From: Syngnathus acus | Lineage: Eukaryota; Chordata; Actinopteri; Syngnathiformes; Syngnathidae | NCBI RefSeq assembly: GCF_901709675.1 | Contig: NC_051105.1 | Span: forward strand, 6,191,104-6,255,103 | DNA: 64,000 bases | Direction: 5' to 3' | Part shown: positions 1-24,570 of the stretch, one piece after another | Position numbering within the stretch: the stretch's first letter is position 1 | Layout: every line of letters starts with the position of its first letter | Made by a program: the position numbers and the translations under genes | The notes under the pieces: model-generated | The model's input: only the letters and a program-made list of their open reading frames with translations | Told to the model about the DNA's origin: nothing | Database searches by the model: none

Positions 1-133
1 CATGTTGGAAATGCTGGCCCCGAAGACTAGAGCTTGACACCTGTGACCTTTGACCATGATATTTCCCTAATAACCGTGGCCTGTTATTGGTTTTTATTTT
101 TATTATTTATTATTATTAATTCCCTTTAGGAAG

Positions 134-207
134 TGATTCGTTCACTCTCGTTCACTGAAAAGAAAATCGTTCTTTTGAACGAATCGTTCACTCACGAGCC
201 AACACTA
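134..207. repeat. possible dispersed-repeat fragment rich in CGTTCAC words
   Basis: The word CGTTCAC recurs at short intervals, and there is a small inverted pair (ATCGTTC facing GAACGAAT). Similar strings are common in teleost intergenic DNA from memory. The element edges cannot be seen. Confidence 0.3.
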
Positions 208-422
208 ACAGCAACACACATAAACTGAGTATGTGCCGATGCCACAACATGAAATCTCAAGATTCTCCGATTTGCCACCCATGCACGATTAGCACAGTGG
301 CTGCACCAGGCCTTGTGCTAACTGACCTGTGGTTTGGCGATCCTGTTACAATGCGATCGGTATTTAATGGACAATTTCCCACGGCCACGGTTGGGAAACA
401 CTGCCCTCAATTGCATCAGCAT

Positions 423-506
423 GTCAGGATGGCCGAGCGGGTCTAAGGCGCTGCGTTCAGGTCGCAGTCTCCCCTGGAGGCGTGGGTTCGAATCCCACTT
501 CTGACA
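423..506 (+). tRNA. tRNA-Leu (anticodon CAG), intronless
   Basis: A full class II cloverleaf is readable. The acceptor stem GTCAGGA pairs with TTCTGAC with one G-T pair, and 506 is the discriminator A. The anticodon CAG lies at 458-460 and reads CUG codons. There is a long variable arm and a canonical B box, GGTTCGAATCC, at 485-495. A TTTT run at 518-521 can terminate RNA polymerase III. The D loop has three G (GCGGGTCTAAGG) where the usual vertebrate gene, from memory, has GCGGTCTAAGG, so the gene is one base longer than usual. It sits on the opposite strand inside the inferred first intron of xk. Confidence 0.93.
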
Positions 507-1655
507 TAAGCATAACATTTTGGAACCAACACAGGATTATTTCGGTGTCTAAATTGAGTTCACTGCAGACGATATTGGGAAAGATAGAATAAACCATTTC
601 AAAAAATAATAACTTGTCCAACACTTATGTCAAAATCCAAACAGCCGTTGTCAACCCAAGTGCCGCATCAAAGCTTAGCACTAGATGGCAGAAAGTACAG
701 AACTAACTTTTGGCCTCAGATAAGGGAAAATACGATTGCTGTCTCCCCTCTCAGCTCGTGTTGTCAGAAGATAAGGAGGCCAACGGTGTCACATGCTATT
801 CTTAGACATGCTCTTCGCTGAGGAAACATGCAACTCCCACCCTCCCCTTTCCACTGTGTATTTGTACACTTGAGGGGGAAAAGGAAATTACAAGATCAGA
901 TCCGTTGACGCCATACAAACATCAGCAAAGGCTGCATGAAATGTATATATTTCAAATAAAACAAACTTTGAATATGATGGACTTCAACTGGCCCCTCGCG
1001 GCTGAAGCCAGGGGGCACTGTTACGAACTTCACTGTTTGAATCGACCATTCAAAGTATATCCATTGTGTCAGCATTGTGAATTGTGATTGACAGTGGATA
1101 GGTTTACATTTCACTGCAGTTTATTTAGATGACAACATGATTCTGACAAATCTTTCAGTCCTTCAAAAGAGAAAATGCATAATCACAGGCATCCTTACCC
1201 ATGAAATGTGCATTAAGAATATTTGACAACGTTCCCATCATGCCAGGTGCCATTGTGTAAATAGTACATAATCCTACAAATTTTACAAATGAATAATTCC
1301 CTGGTTGTAGTAGTAGATATCCATTTATTTTCATTTTAATACTATTCTCAGAGTGAAGGAAAGTTTAATTGTCAATCAATTGTATCAATTAGTTGCCAAA
1401 AAAAACAATGCTAGTAGATTTTAAATAAGGCTCCTCCGTGGTTGTGTGTGTGTGTCGGGGGGGGGGGGGGGGGGGCAGCGAGGGCATGGAGAACATATCA
1501 ATAAGTGGAGTATTGATCAGATGGCTGCAACTAATCTGTGCATCGGAAAATGGAAACGACCTCATGTACGCGTGCGCCTACGTGGACAGCGAGTACATAC
1601 ACGCACATCCCTGTGTGTGTTTTAATCACAGAAGCAAACAAAACCATGCACAGAC
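507..1655. other. inferred xk intron 1 segment, no further gene seen
   Basis: If the downstream xk exons lie left of the window, this stretch is intron 1 of xk read on the minus strand. I see no xk exon 2 here. It holds a short GT run followed by 19 G at 1457-1475, and AT-rich DNA without coding signal. Confidence 0.5.
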
Positions 1656-1900
1656 CTGACGATGGGTCCGAACTGCAGGATGTGCAGCAGCAAGATGAAC
1701 GGCCGGTCCCTGCCCAAGTCCCGGTGAAAGAAGATGAGGGCCAGCTGCACCAGTATGGACGGCACAAGCGAGAAGAGCAAAGTGAGCTTCTGCCAGACCT
1801 CGTCCCCCGCCGAGTGGTACGTGGAACTCAGGTAGAGCGCCGCAGTGGTCTCGGCCGTGAACAGGGACACCGACAAAAAGATGGAGCAGGGCAGTCGCAT
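1656..1900 (-). CDS. xk: xk exon 1: membrane transport protein XK (partial gene)
   Basis: The exon encodes the first 81 residues of an XK-family protein. In mammals XK is a multi-pass membrane protein bound to the Kell glycoprotein and, with VPS13A, takes part in lipid scrambling. Visible landmarks are the start [20 protein letters not shown], the segment [14 protein letters not shown], a hydrophobic stretch around residues 33-47, and [19 protein letters not shown]. These follow human XK more closely than other XKR paralogues. The start at 1900 matches the family N-terminus. The exon ends in CAG|GTCTG at 1656, a good donor with phase 2. The remaining exons must lie left of the window. The neighbour lancl3 is on the same strand upstream, as in human, which supports xk over its paralogues. 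Confidence 0.88.
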
Positions 1901-1906
1901 CCTCGC

Positions 1907-1918
1907 TCACACCGCCAT
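1907..1918 (-). promoter_or_regulatory. minimal upstream ORF in the xk leader
   Basis: On the minus strand ATG-GCG-GTG-TGA is followed after six bases by the xk ATG. A three-codon uORF so close to the main start could lower translation or make it depend on leaky scanning. It acts only if the transcript begins upstream of 1918, which is inferred. Confidence 0.45.
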
Positions 1919-4020
1919 GGAGGGGCGAGGCCGGGGAACGCGCGTCCGCTCGGCGTCGGCGGTTCGGAAGGCGCCCTGGTGTGGAGCGCCGCGCAACCTA
2001 CCGCAGCCCATCCGCACCGCCACTGATGTCTTCACTTGCCCAGGTGTAATTACCGACAGCGACCACCAGGAGGACATGTGGCGCTGTCGAGCGAGCTGTA
2101 ATGCGTCGAATACAAGTGGGTTGCAGCGTCACACGGCACAGACGCAACACACGACGCGTTCGCTATCAAGAATCAACGACAACGAACGCTGTCGTAAGGA
2201 AAATGTCAAGTTATTTTGGGGAGCAACTGTTGCAGACTTTCGGTATTGGCCACGCCTCCTTCCCCAAAGTTGTGACGTTTTCTTTTTGTGTTTGTAGTTA
2301 TAATTTGTTGTTCATTTTATATATTAAACTCTCTTCGCTTGTTTGGATAAGTGAAATGAGCGGTTCGCATTCTCCACATTGTCATCAGGGATGCACAAAT
2401 ATATTGAACAAGATTGTACAGTATTGTTGATGTTCATCTTTCCAGCAGCTCACAATCATAATCTAATAAAAGATCAGAGGTGTTTTAAAAATTCTAACCT
2501 GAAGATTGGAATGCACAAATTTATGAACAAGTCAGTTTTTTAAGTACCCATAAAACAATTGTTACTAATTACAAGCTAATGTAAAACACTTAAAATGCAC
2601 ACATTTATTTCAGAATGCCACTTGGTGAGGATCATATTTATTCAGTCTCTTAGTTGTCTTCAAAGAGACAATGATTTTACTTAATTTCATATGCAATGGT
2701 TAACAATGTACATGTCAAAGTCACACATCATTGACTCAATTCTTAAAAAAAAAACACATCACCATGAGAAAGAACAATTAACCTTGCTACGCTTGTTAGC
2801 ATGTATGCTTCATCTTATCTTAAATGTAATACATCATTTTTATTTAAACAAGATGTGTGGCGCCCAGCTGGTATAGTATGATGGTAGAAAATCTTTTAAA
2901 GTCATGTATGTTTTTTTAAATGTCTGTTTATCCTGTGCAATATCGGTGAAGTTAATCTTTTATGAAGACACACCCTAGATTTACTAACACTGGCTAATCA
3001 CAGCATAGAATATGACACCGGTGCTTTGTTGAATTCAAAATGTCTCTTTTTTTTTTTTTTAACTATAGTCTGTTATTCACAAAAAAACTGCACCTATTTG
3101 CTTCTTTTACGCGTTCTGAAACGCCCTGAGATGCCACAAGGTGCCGCCAAAGCTGGTGTAGTAACACATTTTGAGGGGCCTTGGTCTAGTCACAGAAAAA
3201 CTATCAGTCGTACTTCCGTCTCGGACTGGCCAGACTCGAGATTTTCCATCAAGACTGGTCAAGACCAGCACTTGCCATTTGAATGTGTTTGGCTGTCAAA
3301 TATATTTGACAGAAGGTTCCAATTCATGAAATATTGCAAGAGGCATCATGTTTCTTTTGACTGTTCCAAGTTTATCAAAGTATTTTTTGTCTGTAAATTA
3401 ATGCTACTCTTTAGTCAACTCAAAAATAAAGCTAACATGCTATTAGCATAAGATCTAGCCAGTTAAGCTAATTAGGCTGCACCGAGCGTAGAGGCCTATT
3501 ACTTTTTTGGCTTTTGCATTATCGAGAAGCTATAGTTTATAAAATAAAAAGACATTTAGCCTTTAGGAACATCGGCTCCCTAATGTGTGGTGCTTGACTT
3601 TTTTTTCCGATCTGCAAAATGTATTAGTTTCCTGTTTTATTTCCTTGTCTCATTTTGAGGCATAAGCCTAATATACAACCTTGAAAGGTTGAATAGACAT
3701 CTGTCGTTTTTATTTATTTTATTTTTTCCTGAGAGTAGCATACTTGAGTCATATGCTACATTTAATTATTTAATTCAATAAACAATTATTATTCACGGCC
3801 ATTAAAAACTTCCTATGCTTGAATTGCATTTTAGAAGCGTAATCGGAAACAGGTAATGTGCTACTTAGTCTGGAAAGCTGAAAGGTTGAACACTCACTCA
3901 AACACGTACATGTACAATATATATATAGCACAAAATAGGTTTCTATTGCACTTCAAAAACATCGTTTCCTCCACTTTAAGACGATTTCACCTTCAAGTAT
4001 CATTTTACGTGTCCTGACCT
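1919..4020. other. xk upstream region and lancl3 3' flank
   Basis: The first 300 bases are GC- and CpG-rich and probably hold the xk promoter and leader on the minus strand. The rest is AT-rich. A run of TTTATT words near 3705-3720 reads AATAAA on the minus strand and could serve as the lancl3 poly(A) signal. The segment around 3165-3285 with repeated GACTGG/CAAGACC words looks like a dispersed fish repeat, but I cannot place its ends. No coding exon is recognised. Confidence 0.45.
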
Positions 4021-10483
<6,463 letters not shown>

Positions 10484-10509
10484 GGTACTTGTACGATAAC
10501 AAATGTCAG
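10484..10509 (-). other. piga: piga 5' UTR part of first coding exon
   Basis: The bases between the acceptor ATTACAG|CTGACATTTG at 10510/10509 and the ATG at 10483 are leader. This fits the mammalian gene, whose first exon is untranslated. Confidence 0.75.
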
Positions 10510-10659
10510 CTGTAATGATAACCAGAAACACAATTTCATTAACGTTGAGCATGACTACAGTCCGGACGCAGCAGTGCCGGAACTAGTCAACATCGGATCG
10601 AAGCTTGATATACTTCATAAGCGCAAAGGATTTAACCGAGTCTATTAAAATGTTCTTAC

Positions 10660-10750
10660 CGTTTTGTCTTGTTTCGTCTTGGCAAACTACGGACAACTCT
10701 AGCAGTGTACATTTTCCTTTGTATTAGCTCGCCAGGCGCTAGCCAGGTCG
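10660..10750 (-). other. piga: inferred untranslated exon 1 of piga
   Basis: On the minus strand a strong donor ACG|GTAAGAAC ends an exon at 10660. The intron to the acceptor at 10510 would be 150 bp. The 5' edge is a guess; GC content rises towards 10750, and a CRE palindrome follows at 10776. Confidence 0.6.
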
Positions 10751-10775
10751 AACAACCATGTAAGTTCCGGGTTCA

Positions 10776-10783
10776 TGACGTCA
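10776..10783. promoter_or_regulatory. perfect CRE palindrome TGACGTCA between piga and appa
   Basis: TGACGTCA is the consensus site for CREB/ATF factors. It lies just upstream of the inferred piga first exon and about 670 bp upstream of the appa start codon, between two genes that point away from each other. Use by either gene is inference. Confidence 0.6.
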
Positions 10784-10929
10784 TATGTTTACGTTTTTCC
10801 TTCTGCTCTAGTGACCCCTATTGCTGAACACGAGTAAATGCAATTACTAAATCGTTCCCCCGTTCTTCTTCTTGTTTTTTTTTACGGTGGCGCAATATTT
10901 ATGCACATGTCTGCCCCTAGCGTTTCGAA

Positions 10930-11175
10930 CGAAGCAATACAACATTCGTACAAATTACGGCTGGTTAAGGGTTCAATATTTCATATTTGATGGATTTAAT
11001 TTTGGCATCTGTATGAGGTCTATGGAATAACCTAATTTAGACTTCTATGTTAGGTTCCAGAAATAACCACACTTGACACGGATCATTAGTTGTTTAAAAC
11101 AAAGCAATACAACTTCTGTACATTATTTATACAACTTATCGCTGGTTTAGGGTTTAGTATTTCATATTTGATGGT
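10930..11175. repeat. two-copy diverged direct duplication in the piga-appa interval
   Basis: A block starting GAAGCAATACAACATTCGTAC (10930 to about 10993) reappears from about 11100 to 11175. Both copies contain GCAATACAAC, then a TACGGCTGG/ATCGCTGG word, a GGGTT word, and end in ATATTTCATATTTGATGG or its near copy. The later copy is longer by a small insertion. The block lies within the presumed promoter region of appa. Confidence 0.65.
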
Positions 11176-11453
11176 GGGGACAAGCTATAAACGATAGTTT
11201 ATTTCCCACCACGGGTTAAATAACTCTACTGTACGCAGACTCCATCCAACACCGGCCCTCCCACCCCCATCCAGCCTCCATCCGTCACCACAGAGAAGGA
11301 AAAACAGGGAGGAGGGATCACTGGGATCAGGGATCACTTTATCCGCCACGTCCGTATCAAGCCAAAGGCGCGATTTATTCCAATAACAAGCCGTCATCTA
11401 ACGGGGACATCGCCAAGAGGTCGTTGGTTTGTACTGGATACAGGGAGGACGTG

Positions 11454-19530
<8,077 letters not shown>

Positions 19531-20328
19531 AAAGACTCCCTCTTGTTCCCCCACCCCTAGGCGCTGTTCCACTCTCTGCTCCCATTTGACATTTGAAAAA
19601 GCCGAATGTGCTCATTTCAAAAGCAAAGATGGTTTTTTTTTTGTTTGGGCCAAAGGAAGCAGACATGGAACAAAGCCTGGCGAACCCCCTCAATTGCACA
19701 AAGTAACACTAACGGAAGTGAGACAAGGGTAGCTTGTGTCACCTGCACACTGAAGCCAATCACACAACACCCCCTTTGCAGTGTTTGTACTCAATGAACT
19801 TCATCAACTGATTATAGCTATACAGTATATACACATAGTATATAAATATTATTATAATCATCGCAGCACTGTGCTATTTAAAACCATACAGCTCAAAACA
19901 TTTCAGGTTTGTTTCAAGAAGGAATCTTTTCATTTTTGTGTGTATTATATGAAGGAGATTAGCTGTACGTCTATGTAGTGCATGGCCATATCGACGGATG
20001 CAATCCAACCGGGTCGTTGACTTTTAGATATTTTAGCGGGATTGTACATTTCTGGTGTCTTCTTTGTGAACTTGTGCGATATGAAGAAGAAGAAGAAGAA
20101 AAAAATATTCAGAATGCTTTAACAATTTTTAAGCTTCTCTCCATGCTTCACCGTTGTGTTAGCTGCATGGGCAAAAAAATGAAATGAAAAACAAAAAAAC
20201 CCTCAAATACTTACTATATGTAATATATAAAGTGTCATAGTATCCGAAAGGAAGATGATTGTGTTACTGTTTGCGTTTTATGCACTCTGTCTTTGTCATT
20301 CTGGGAAACGTCTGATTATCATCAAATA

Positions 20329-20653
20329 CAGTGGAACCTCCCTCGTGGAACAAAAATGAATGAAAACAATTGATTTTGTTTGTCAGTACCTTTTTTTGTG
20401 TGAAGGATGATGGCAACGGGTGAAGGCAAAGAAGTGGAGGAAAGGAACATGCTGCTCAGTCTGAGAAAAAATAATTCCTTCAATGTCAGTAAATTCACTA
20501 CACTCCATTACTGTCAGAGAAAGTATTATTTAGTTTGTTTGTTTTACAAGCAAATTTAATAATTCATGAAGTCCAATAGGAAAATGACTTGGTAATTAGG
20601 AAAGCTTGTTAGTCAACCAGTGTAACTGTGTTTCCAATTACAAGGTTCCACTG
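20329..20653. mobile_element. inverted-repeat transposon (MITE) inside the appa 3' UTR
   Basis: The ends CAGTGGAACCT (20329-20339) and AGGTTCCACTG (20643-20653) are perfect inverted repeats and each is flanked by TA (20327-20328 and 20654-20655), so this looks like a non-autonomous Tc1/mariner-type insertion. There is no coding capacity. The interior is AT-rich. Confidence 0.75.
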
Positions 20654-21096
20654 TATTTGCCCTCATTGCAGACTGTATCGGACCTTTCGACAGATCCACG
20701 AGAGTGGAGCTGGAGGCTAATATCCAAATCATTCCTGTCGAGTCATTCCATTATTGATTGTAAATTGGATGTTTGGGCAAAAATAGGCCTGTGTTCCATT
20801 AACTCCCTTTCACCTCCATCTTTAATAATCACAGATTAGTATATTATTATTTTTATTGCCACTCCTTCATAACGACTCACCATTTGGTTCTTCATTGCAG
20901 CGGTGTGTCTTGTCCCTTAGGTCTGTAGTGTGGTCACATCCACATCTCCTCTCGTCATCCCTTCCTAACATGAACATATCATATCCCAACACGGACATGT
21001 GAACTGAAGCTCTTGTTCAGGTGAATGTTAAAAAAAAAACAGTTTTGTAGTTACATGAACCATTTGCTTAAAAGTTTCTACTGCCACCATACCATG

Positions 21097-21102
21097 AATA
21101 AA
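21097..21102 (+). terminator. appa: poly(A) signal AATAAA, appa
   Basis: Canonical AATAAA about 1.6 kb after the appa stop codon. It is the last clear signal before the opposing gabpa 3' end. Confidence 0.6.
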
Positions 21103-21330
21103 ATTTTGAATGTACATATACGATCGCCAGTCTCTTTGATTTCTGTTTTAAGGGTTGGGAATTAGGAGTATGGGAAAAAAGCCTCAGAAGTTTGAGTCAG
21201 ATGTGTTCACAACTAATCTCACGTTGCAGATTTTCATTGATGTAACCAGTGACCTTAATGAGAAGTAAAATGTCAACTGTTAGAGAAAAGGGAAAACATA
21301 AAAAAAGCACAGAGGAAAATTGTTTGCCAC

Positions 21331-21336
21331 TTTATT
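21331..21336 (-). terminator. gabpa: poly(A) signal AATAAA, gabpa
   Basis: TTTATT on the plus strand reads AATAAA on the minus strand, about 930 bp beyond the gabpa stop codon. It would end gabpa only about 200 bp from the end of appa, in a tail-to-tail arrangement. Confidence 0.55.
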
Positions 21337-21482
21337 CCCCCTTTATGGACGAAAATGTTGTCCAAAATTGCAGGGGACATACACTAAAATAAAAATACAA
21401 AAAGGGTCTTCTATAAAAGGAAAAATATGAAAATACAAGGGCTGTGGGGGCGGCTATCAAAAACATGAAGCGCATTTGTGTA

Positions 21483-21993
21483 CTGTATTTTTCGGACTAT
21501 AAGTCACACTTATCTCATAGTTGGTTGGTCCTGCAACTTAAAACTCACACCTGACTAGGACCTTTCGGTTTACCTTAACTAGAATGCCACGTTGCATTGT
21601 GGAAAAGAATTCATGGCAGAGTTTTGCGCTTTTTGCTGCTGTCAATTGGATCCCACACTGGCAAGTTCGCTGGGGAGACTTGTTGCAGCAAACTGACCAC
21701 TTCTACTCCCACTTCCATTTCTTTTGGCAGTTCATTTTGAAACCAAAAGAAAAGCTTCTCCATAGAAGCAAAAGTTTCAAATCCAACAAATCTCTTCCGC
21801 TGACGTCAACGTGATTCGGGAACGAGGACTTTGGGTGCGAGTCTGAGCTCTACTATCCTTGTCAGTTTTTGCAAAAATAATTCTGCCCCAAAATCTGACA
21901 TAATCCACTACAACTCCTTGACGCATATTTTTTTTTTTTTTTTGGATTAGTGCGATTTATACTTCGAAGTGACTTATTGTCCAAAAAACACTG
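21483..21993. mobile_element. older inverted-repeat element related to the one at 7631
   Basis: The left end CTGTATTTTTCGGACTATAA and the right end (complement begins CAGTGTTTTTTGGACAATAA) are imperfect inverted repeats of the same family as 7631-7798. TA precedes the left end at 21481. The 510-bp interior shows no transposase. It lies within the inferred gabpa 3' UTR. Confidence 0.65.
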
Positions 21994-22041
21994 TGTGTGT
22001 ATGGCGTCTGCGTACATACATATGCATATACAGTATATTTA

Positions 22042-22065
22042 TACACACACACACACACACACACA
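22042..22065. repeat. (AC)12 microsatellite
   Basis: An uninterrupted AC dinucleotide run just outside the transposon end, in the gabpa 3' UTR. Confidence 0.95.
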
Positions 22066-22265
22066 TTATGGTCGTCGCTAAAGACAAGGAAGACATCATT
22101 TCAGTCACATTCAAAGCGTTCACTTTTTGCCACATTTCATTTGTACCCTCTTGTCCACCACTTTCGTGGTTTGGAAAAAATGCTGAAAGAAAGCGTTCAT
22201 CCACTCGGCTGTGTCAGCAAAGTTCATTGGGAGCGTTCATGAGGTAAGGCCTCCCTTCTCCTCCT

Positions 22266-24549
22266 TCAGCTGTCCTTGTCTAGCGTGGTTGCCAATGTCA
22301 CAGTGGTGATGGGCTGCCCAATGCCGTGCACCTGCACCCGCGACATCTTCTTCTGCTCGCACTCCGCCACCAGGCAGTTGAGCTCGGCGGCGCTGTAGCC
22401 GATCAGGGTCCGCAGGTCACACACAAACTTGTACACAAAGCGCTTGCCCTGCACCTTACTGATCATGTCGCCGTCATAGTAATACCTGCAAGAGTGAAGA
22501 TGCTGTTACGTACTGTTTGGAGCAAGGTTTCCCAAAACTCTAAACTTTGACTTCACTCGGTATGAATAAGTACTCAAATGTAAGTGCTTGCACTTATACC
22601 CGGTCTAAGAAAAAGTGCATCCCGTCATTTTAGTTATAGGGGAAGAAACATAGGCCAGTATTGTGGGATTTAAAAATCAATCAAATGGCTTTTTATTTTC
22701 TTTTTATCTAAAAATACCTACTGACCACAACTTGCGCAGTTGTTTCGGGTCAATATGTACACACGTGCAGCAGCATTGAAGTGCAAGCGTACCTGAGGGC
22801 TCTGCTGAGTTTCTCGTAGTTCATTGTGGGCTTGTTCTTCCGCTGGCCCCACTTTTGAGCCACCAGCTCGGGCTGGTTGAGCTTGAACTCTCCCTCCTCG
22901 CCCACCCAGGAGATGCAATCCCTGGCGTCTTTGTCCGTCAGCAGTTCCAGCAGGAACTGCCACAGCTGGATTTGACCGTTGTTGCCTGTCATCAGAGGAG
23001 TAGCTCATTCCTTGCATTATGGCTCCTGCATCCATTTTAACTTGTCCGGACTCAGTAAATGTGAAGGGACCGTCCTCTGTGGGGTCGACTCTACCTGTGC
23101 GGTTGCCGGGAGAACTGCGCTCCTCTCCCGAAATGCGGGGCGTCCTGGGTCCGCGGTTCTGCTTCAATACTTTAATGGCCGTGGGCGTGCTGACTTGGGC
23201 CGGGATTATCTGCACAGCTGGACAATCATGGACAAGATTGTACGCTCCTCAGCACAATAGAAGCAGTGAAATAATCTGGCCATCTGGTTTTAGGCAAAGT
23301 CTTGTCTTACGTTGATCGATGGTGACTGTGGCGTCCCCTCCGGACTGGTCCTGGCTTGCCAAAACATCTGAAAACCAAAACACGAACATCAGGATTCGTT
23401 CAAAACAAAATAAACCGCATCTGTGAAAATGACTTACATTTGCGGAGGAGTTCGAGGTGACTCCAGAGGATCTCTCCATTGGGCACTTTCTGAAGGAACT
23501 CTTCTTGGGTGAATGCGCAGAGGTTTCGGCCGGGGATGTGAATGCTCCCGATTTCCATTTCGTCAATGTTGAATTCTTTCATCACCCACACAGCCCAGTG
23601 GATCGCTTGGTCGGCCGTCCACAGAACGGGGTCTGAAAAAAGACAGAGTGAGAAAACCATAATAGCAAAGATGTCTGTTTCCACAAGCAGGTGTAAACTG
23701 TTTGGCATGCACACCTCCTCCAGTGTGTTCTCATTCCTCACCATATGGTATGCCCAGTCGGACTTGCTCCTTGCGGTAGCCTTCCAGCGCAGCGGCCCAG
23801 CGTGTCACCTGCTCCGAGGTCTCGTCGGACAGGCCGGATCGCTCCACGGCGATGAGCTGCCCCTCATCCACCAGCGAGCCCTCCTCCCCTGCTGCATCCG
23901 GGTCGATCACCACCTCCACCGTCTCGACGGGCTTCACTATCTCCAAGATGTTCAGCTTCTCCTCACCTGGATTACGGGGCAATAGCAAGTTTGGCTTGTG
24001 GTGCTGGGAAACTCGGGATTGTGCTCCAATCCTTACCCGGTTTGGTGATGAGCTGCAGGCTGAGCTGCACCGTGCCATCTGTTTTGACGCCCTGATCAAA
24101 GAGGCTGTGATCTGGGTGCAACTACAAAGGAGAAAATAACAGATGCATTTGCCATACACAACCTGGTCCTGGGTGACCTGACTTTCAAATAAAATGACTT
24201 CCCAAAAAGCATTTTGGGATCTCCATGCGGCGTTACCTGAATGTCCTGCAAGCATATATCATAAGTCTCCAGTGATATTTGGAGACGAGGCTCCAACAGC
24301 TTCTTCAAATTGCCGACCGGCTCGTTGATGTCGATGTCTTGCTGGATCAGGTCTGACGCCATGATGGTTTGTTCCTCCATGGTCCTAACGAGACAAGACG
24401 GGAAATCGAAACGGTGAAATTACGCGAGTACAATGGCTGAAAATTATGGGAAAGAAATTCAAGCGTTCTCACCCCTCCTCCAAGCATGCTTGTTTTTCTC
24501 GTTCGTCAATCTCGATCTCAATCATCTCTTCTGCTCCACTCTTGGACAT
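22266..24549 (-). CDS. gabpa: gabpa: GA-binding protein alpha chain (ETS transcription factor)
   Basis: Nine coding exons: 24549-24473, 24384-24237, 24121-24037, 23966-23742, 23632-23438, 23367-23311, 23217-23095, 22985-22793 and 22485-22266, giving 440 residues (human 454). GABPA (NRF-2 alpha) binds GGAA sites and pairs with GABPB to activate housekeeping, ribosomal and mitochondrial genes. Domains: N-terminal OST-like region (about 35-110, [18 protein letters not shown]), pointed/SAM domain (about 150-243, [20 protein letters not shown] to SHLELLRK), ETS domain (about 303-390, [50 protein letters not shown]). All phases join. Exon 7 is read from the acceptor at 23218, giving DQPVQIIPA as in human. 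The start [15 protein letters not shown] matches the human N-terminus. appa lies tail-to-tail downstream, as APP lies next to GABPA in human. Confidence 0.97.
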
Positions 24550-24570
24550 CGTCTCTGAAAGAGTGGCGAG
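24550..24570 (-). other. gabpa: gabpa 5' UTR part of the first coding exon
   Basis: An acceptor CTCCCTGCAG|CTCGCC at 24571/24570 precedes the ATG by 21 bases, so an untranslated exon must lie further upstream. Confidence 0.65.

Larger units (their letters stand above)
19531..21120 (+). other. appa: appa 3' UTR
   Basis: AT-rich sequence from the stop codon to just past the AATAAA at 21097. It contains an inserted inverted-repeat transposon (20329-20653). The end is set by the poly(A) signal and is inferred. Confidence 0.65.

Noticed and set aside
1538-2026. Open frame of 162 codons on the plus strand
   Set aside because: It lies antisense to xk exon 1 in GC-rich DNA and has no family likeness; the minus-strand exon explains the openness.
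3026-3451. Open frame of 141 codons between xk and lancl3
   Set aside because: It begins in a T run, has low-complexity composition and no similarity, and overlaps what looks like a dispersed repeat.
10484-10552. In-frame N-terminal extension of piga
   Set aside because: A splice acceptor lies between this ATG and the one at 10483, so the upstream codons are intronic.
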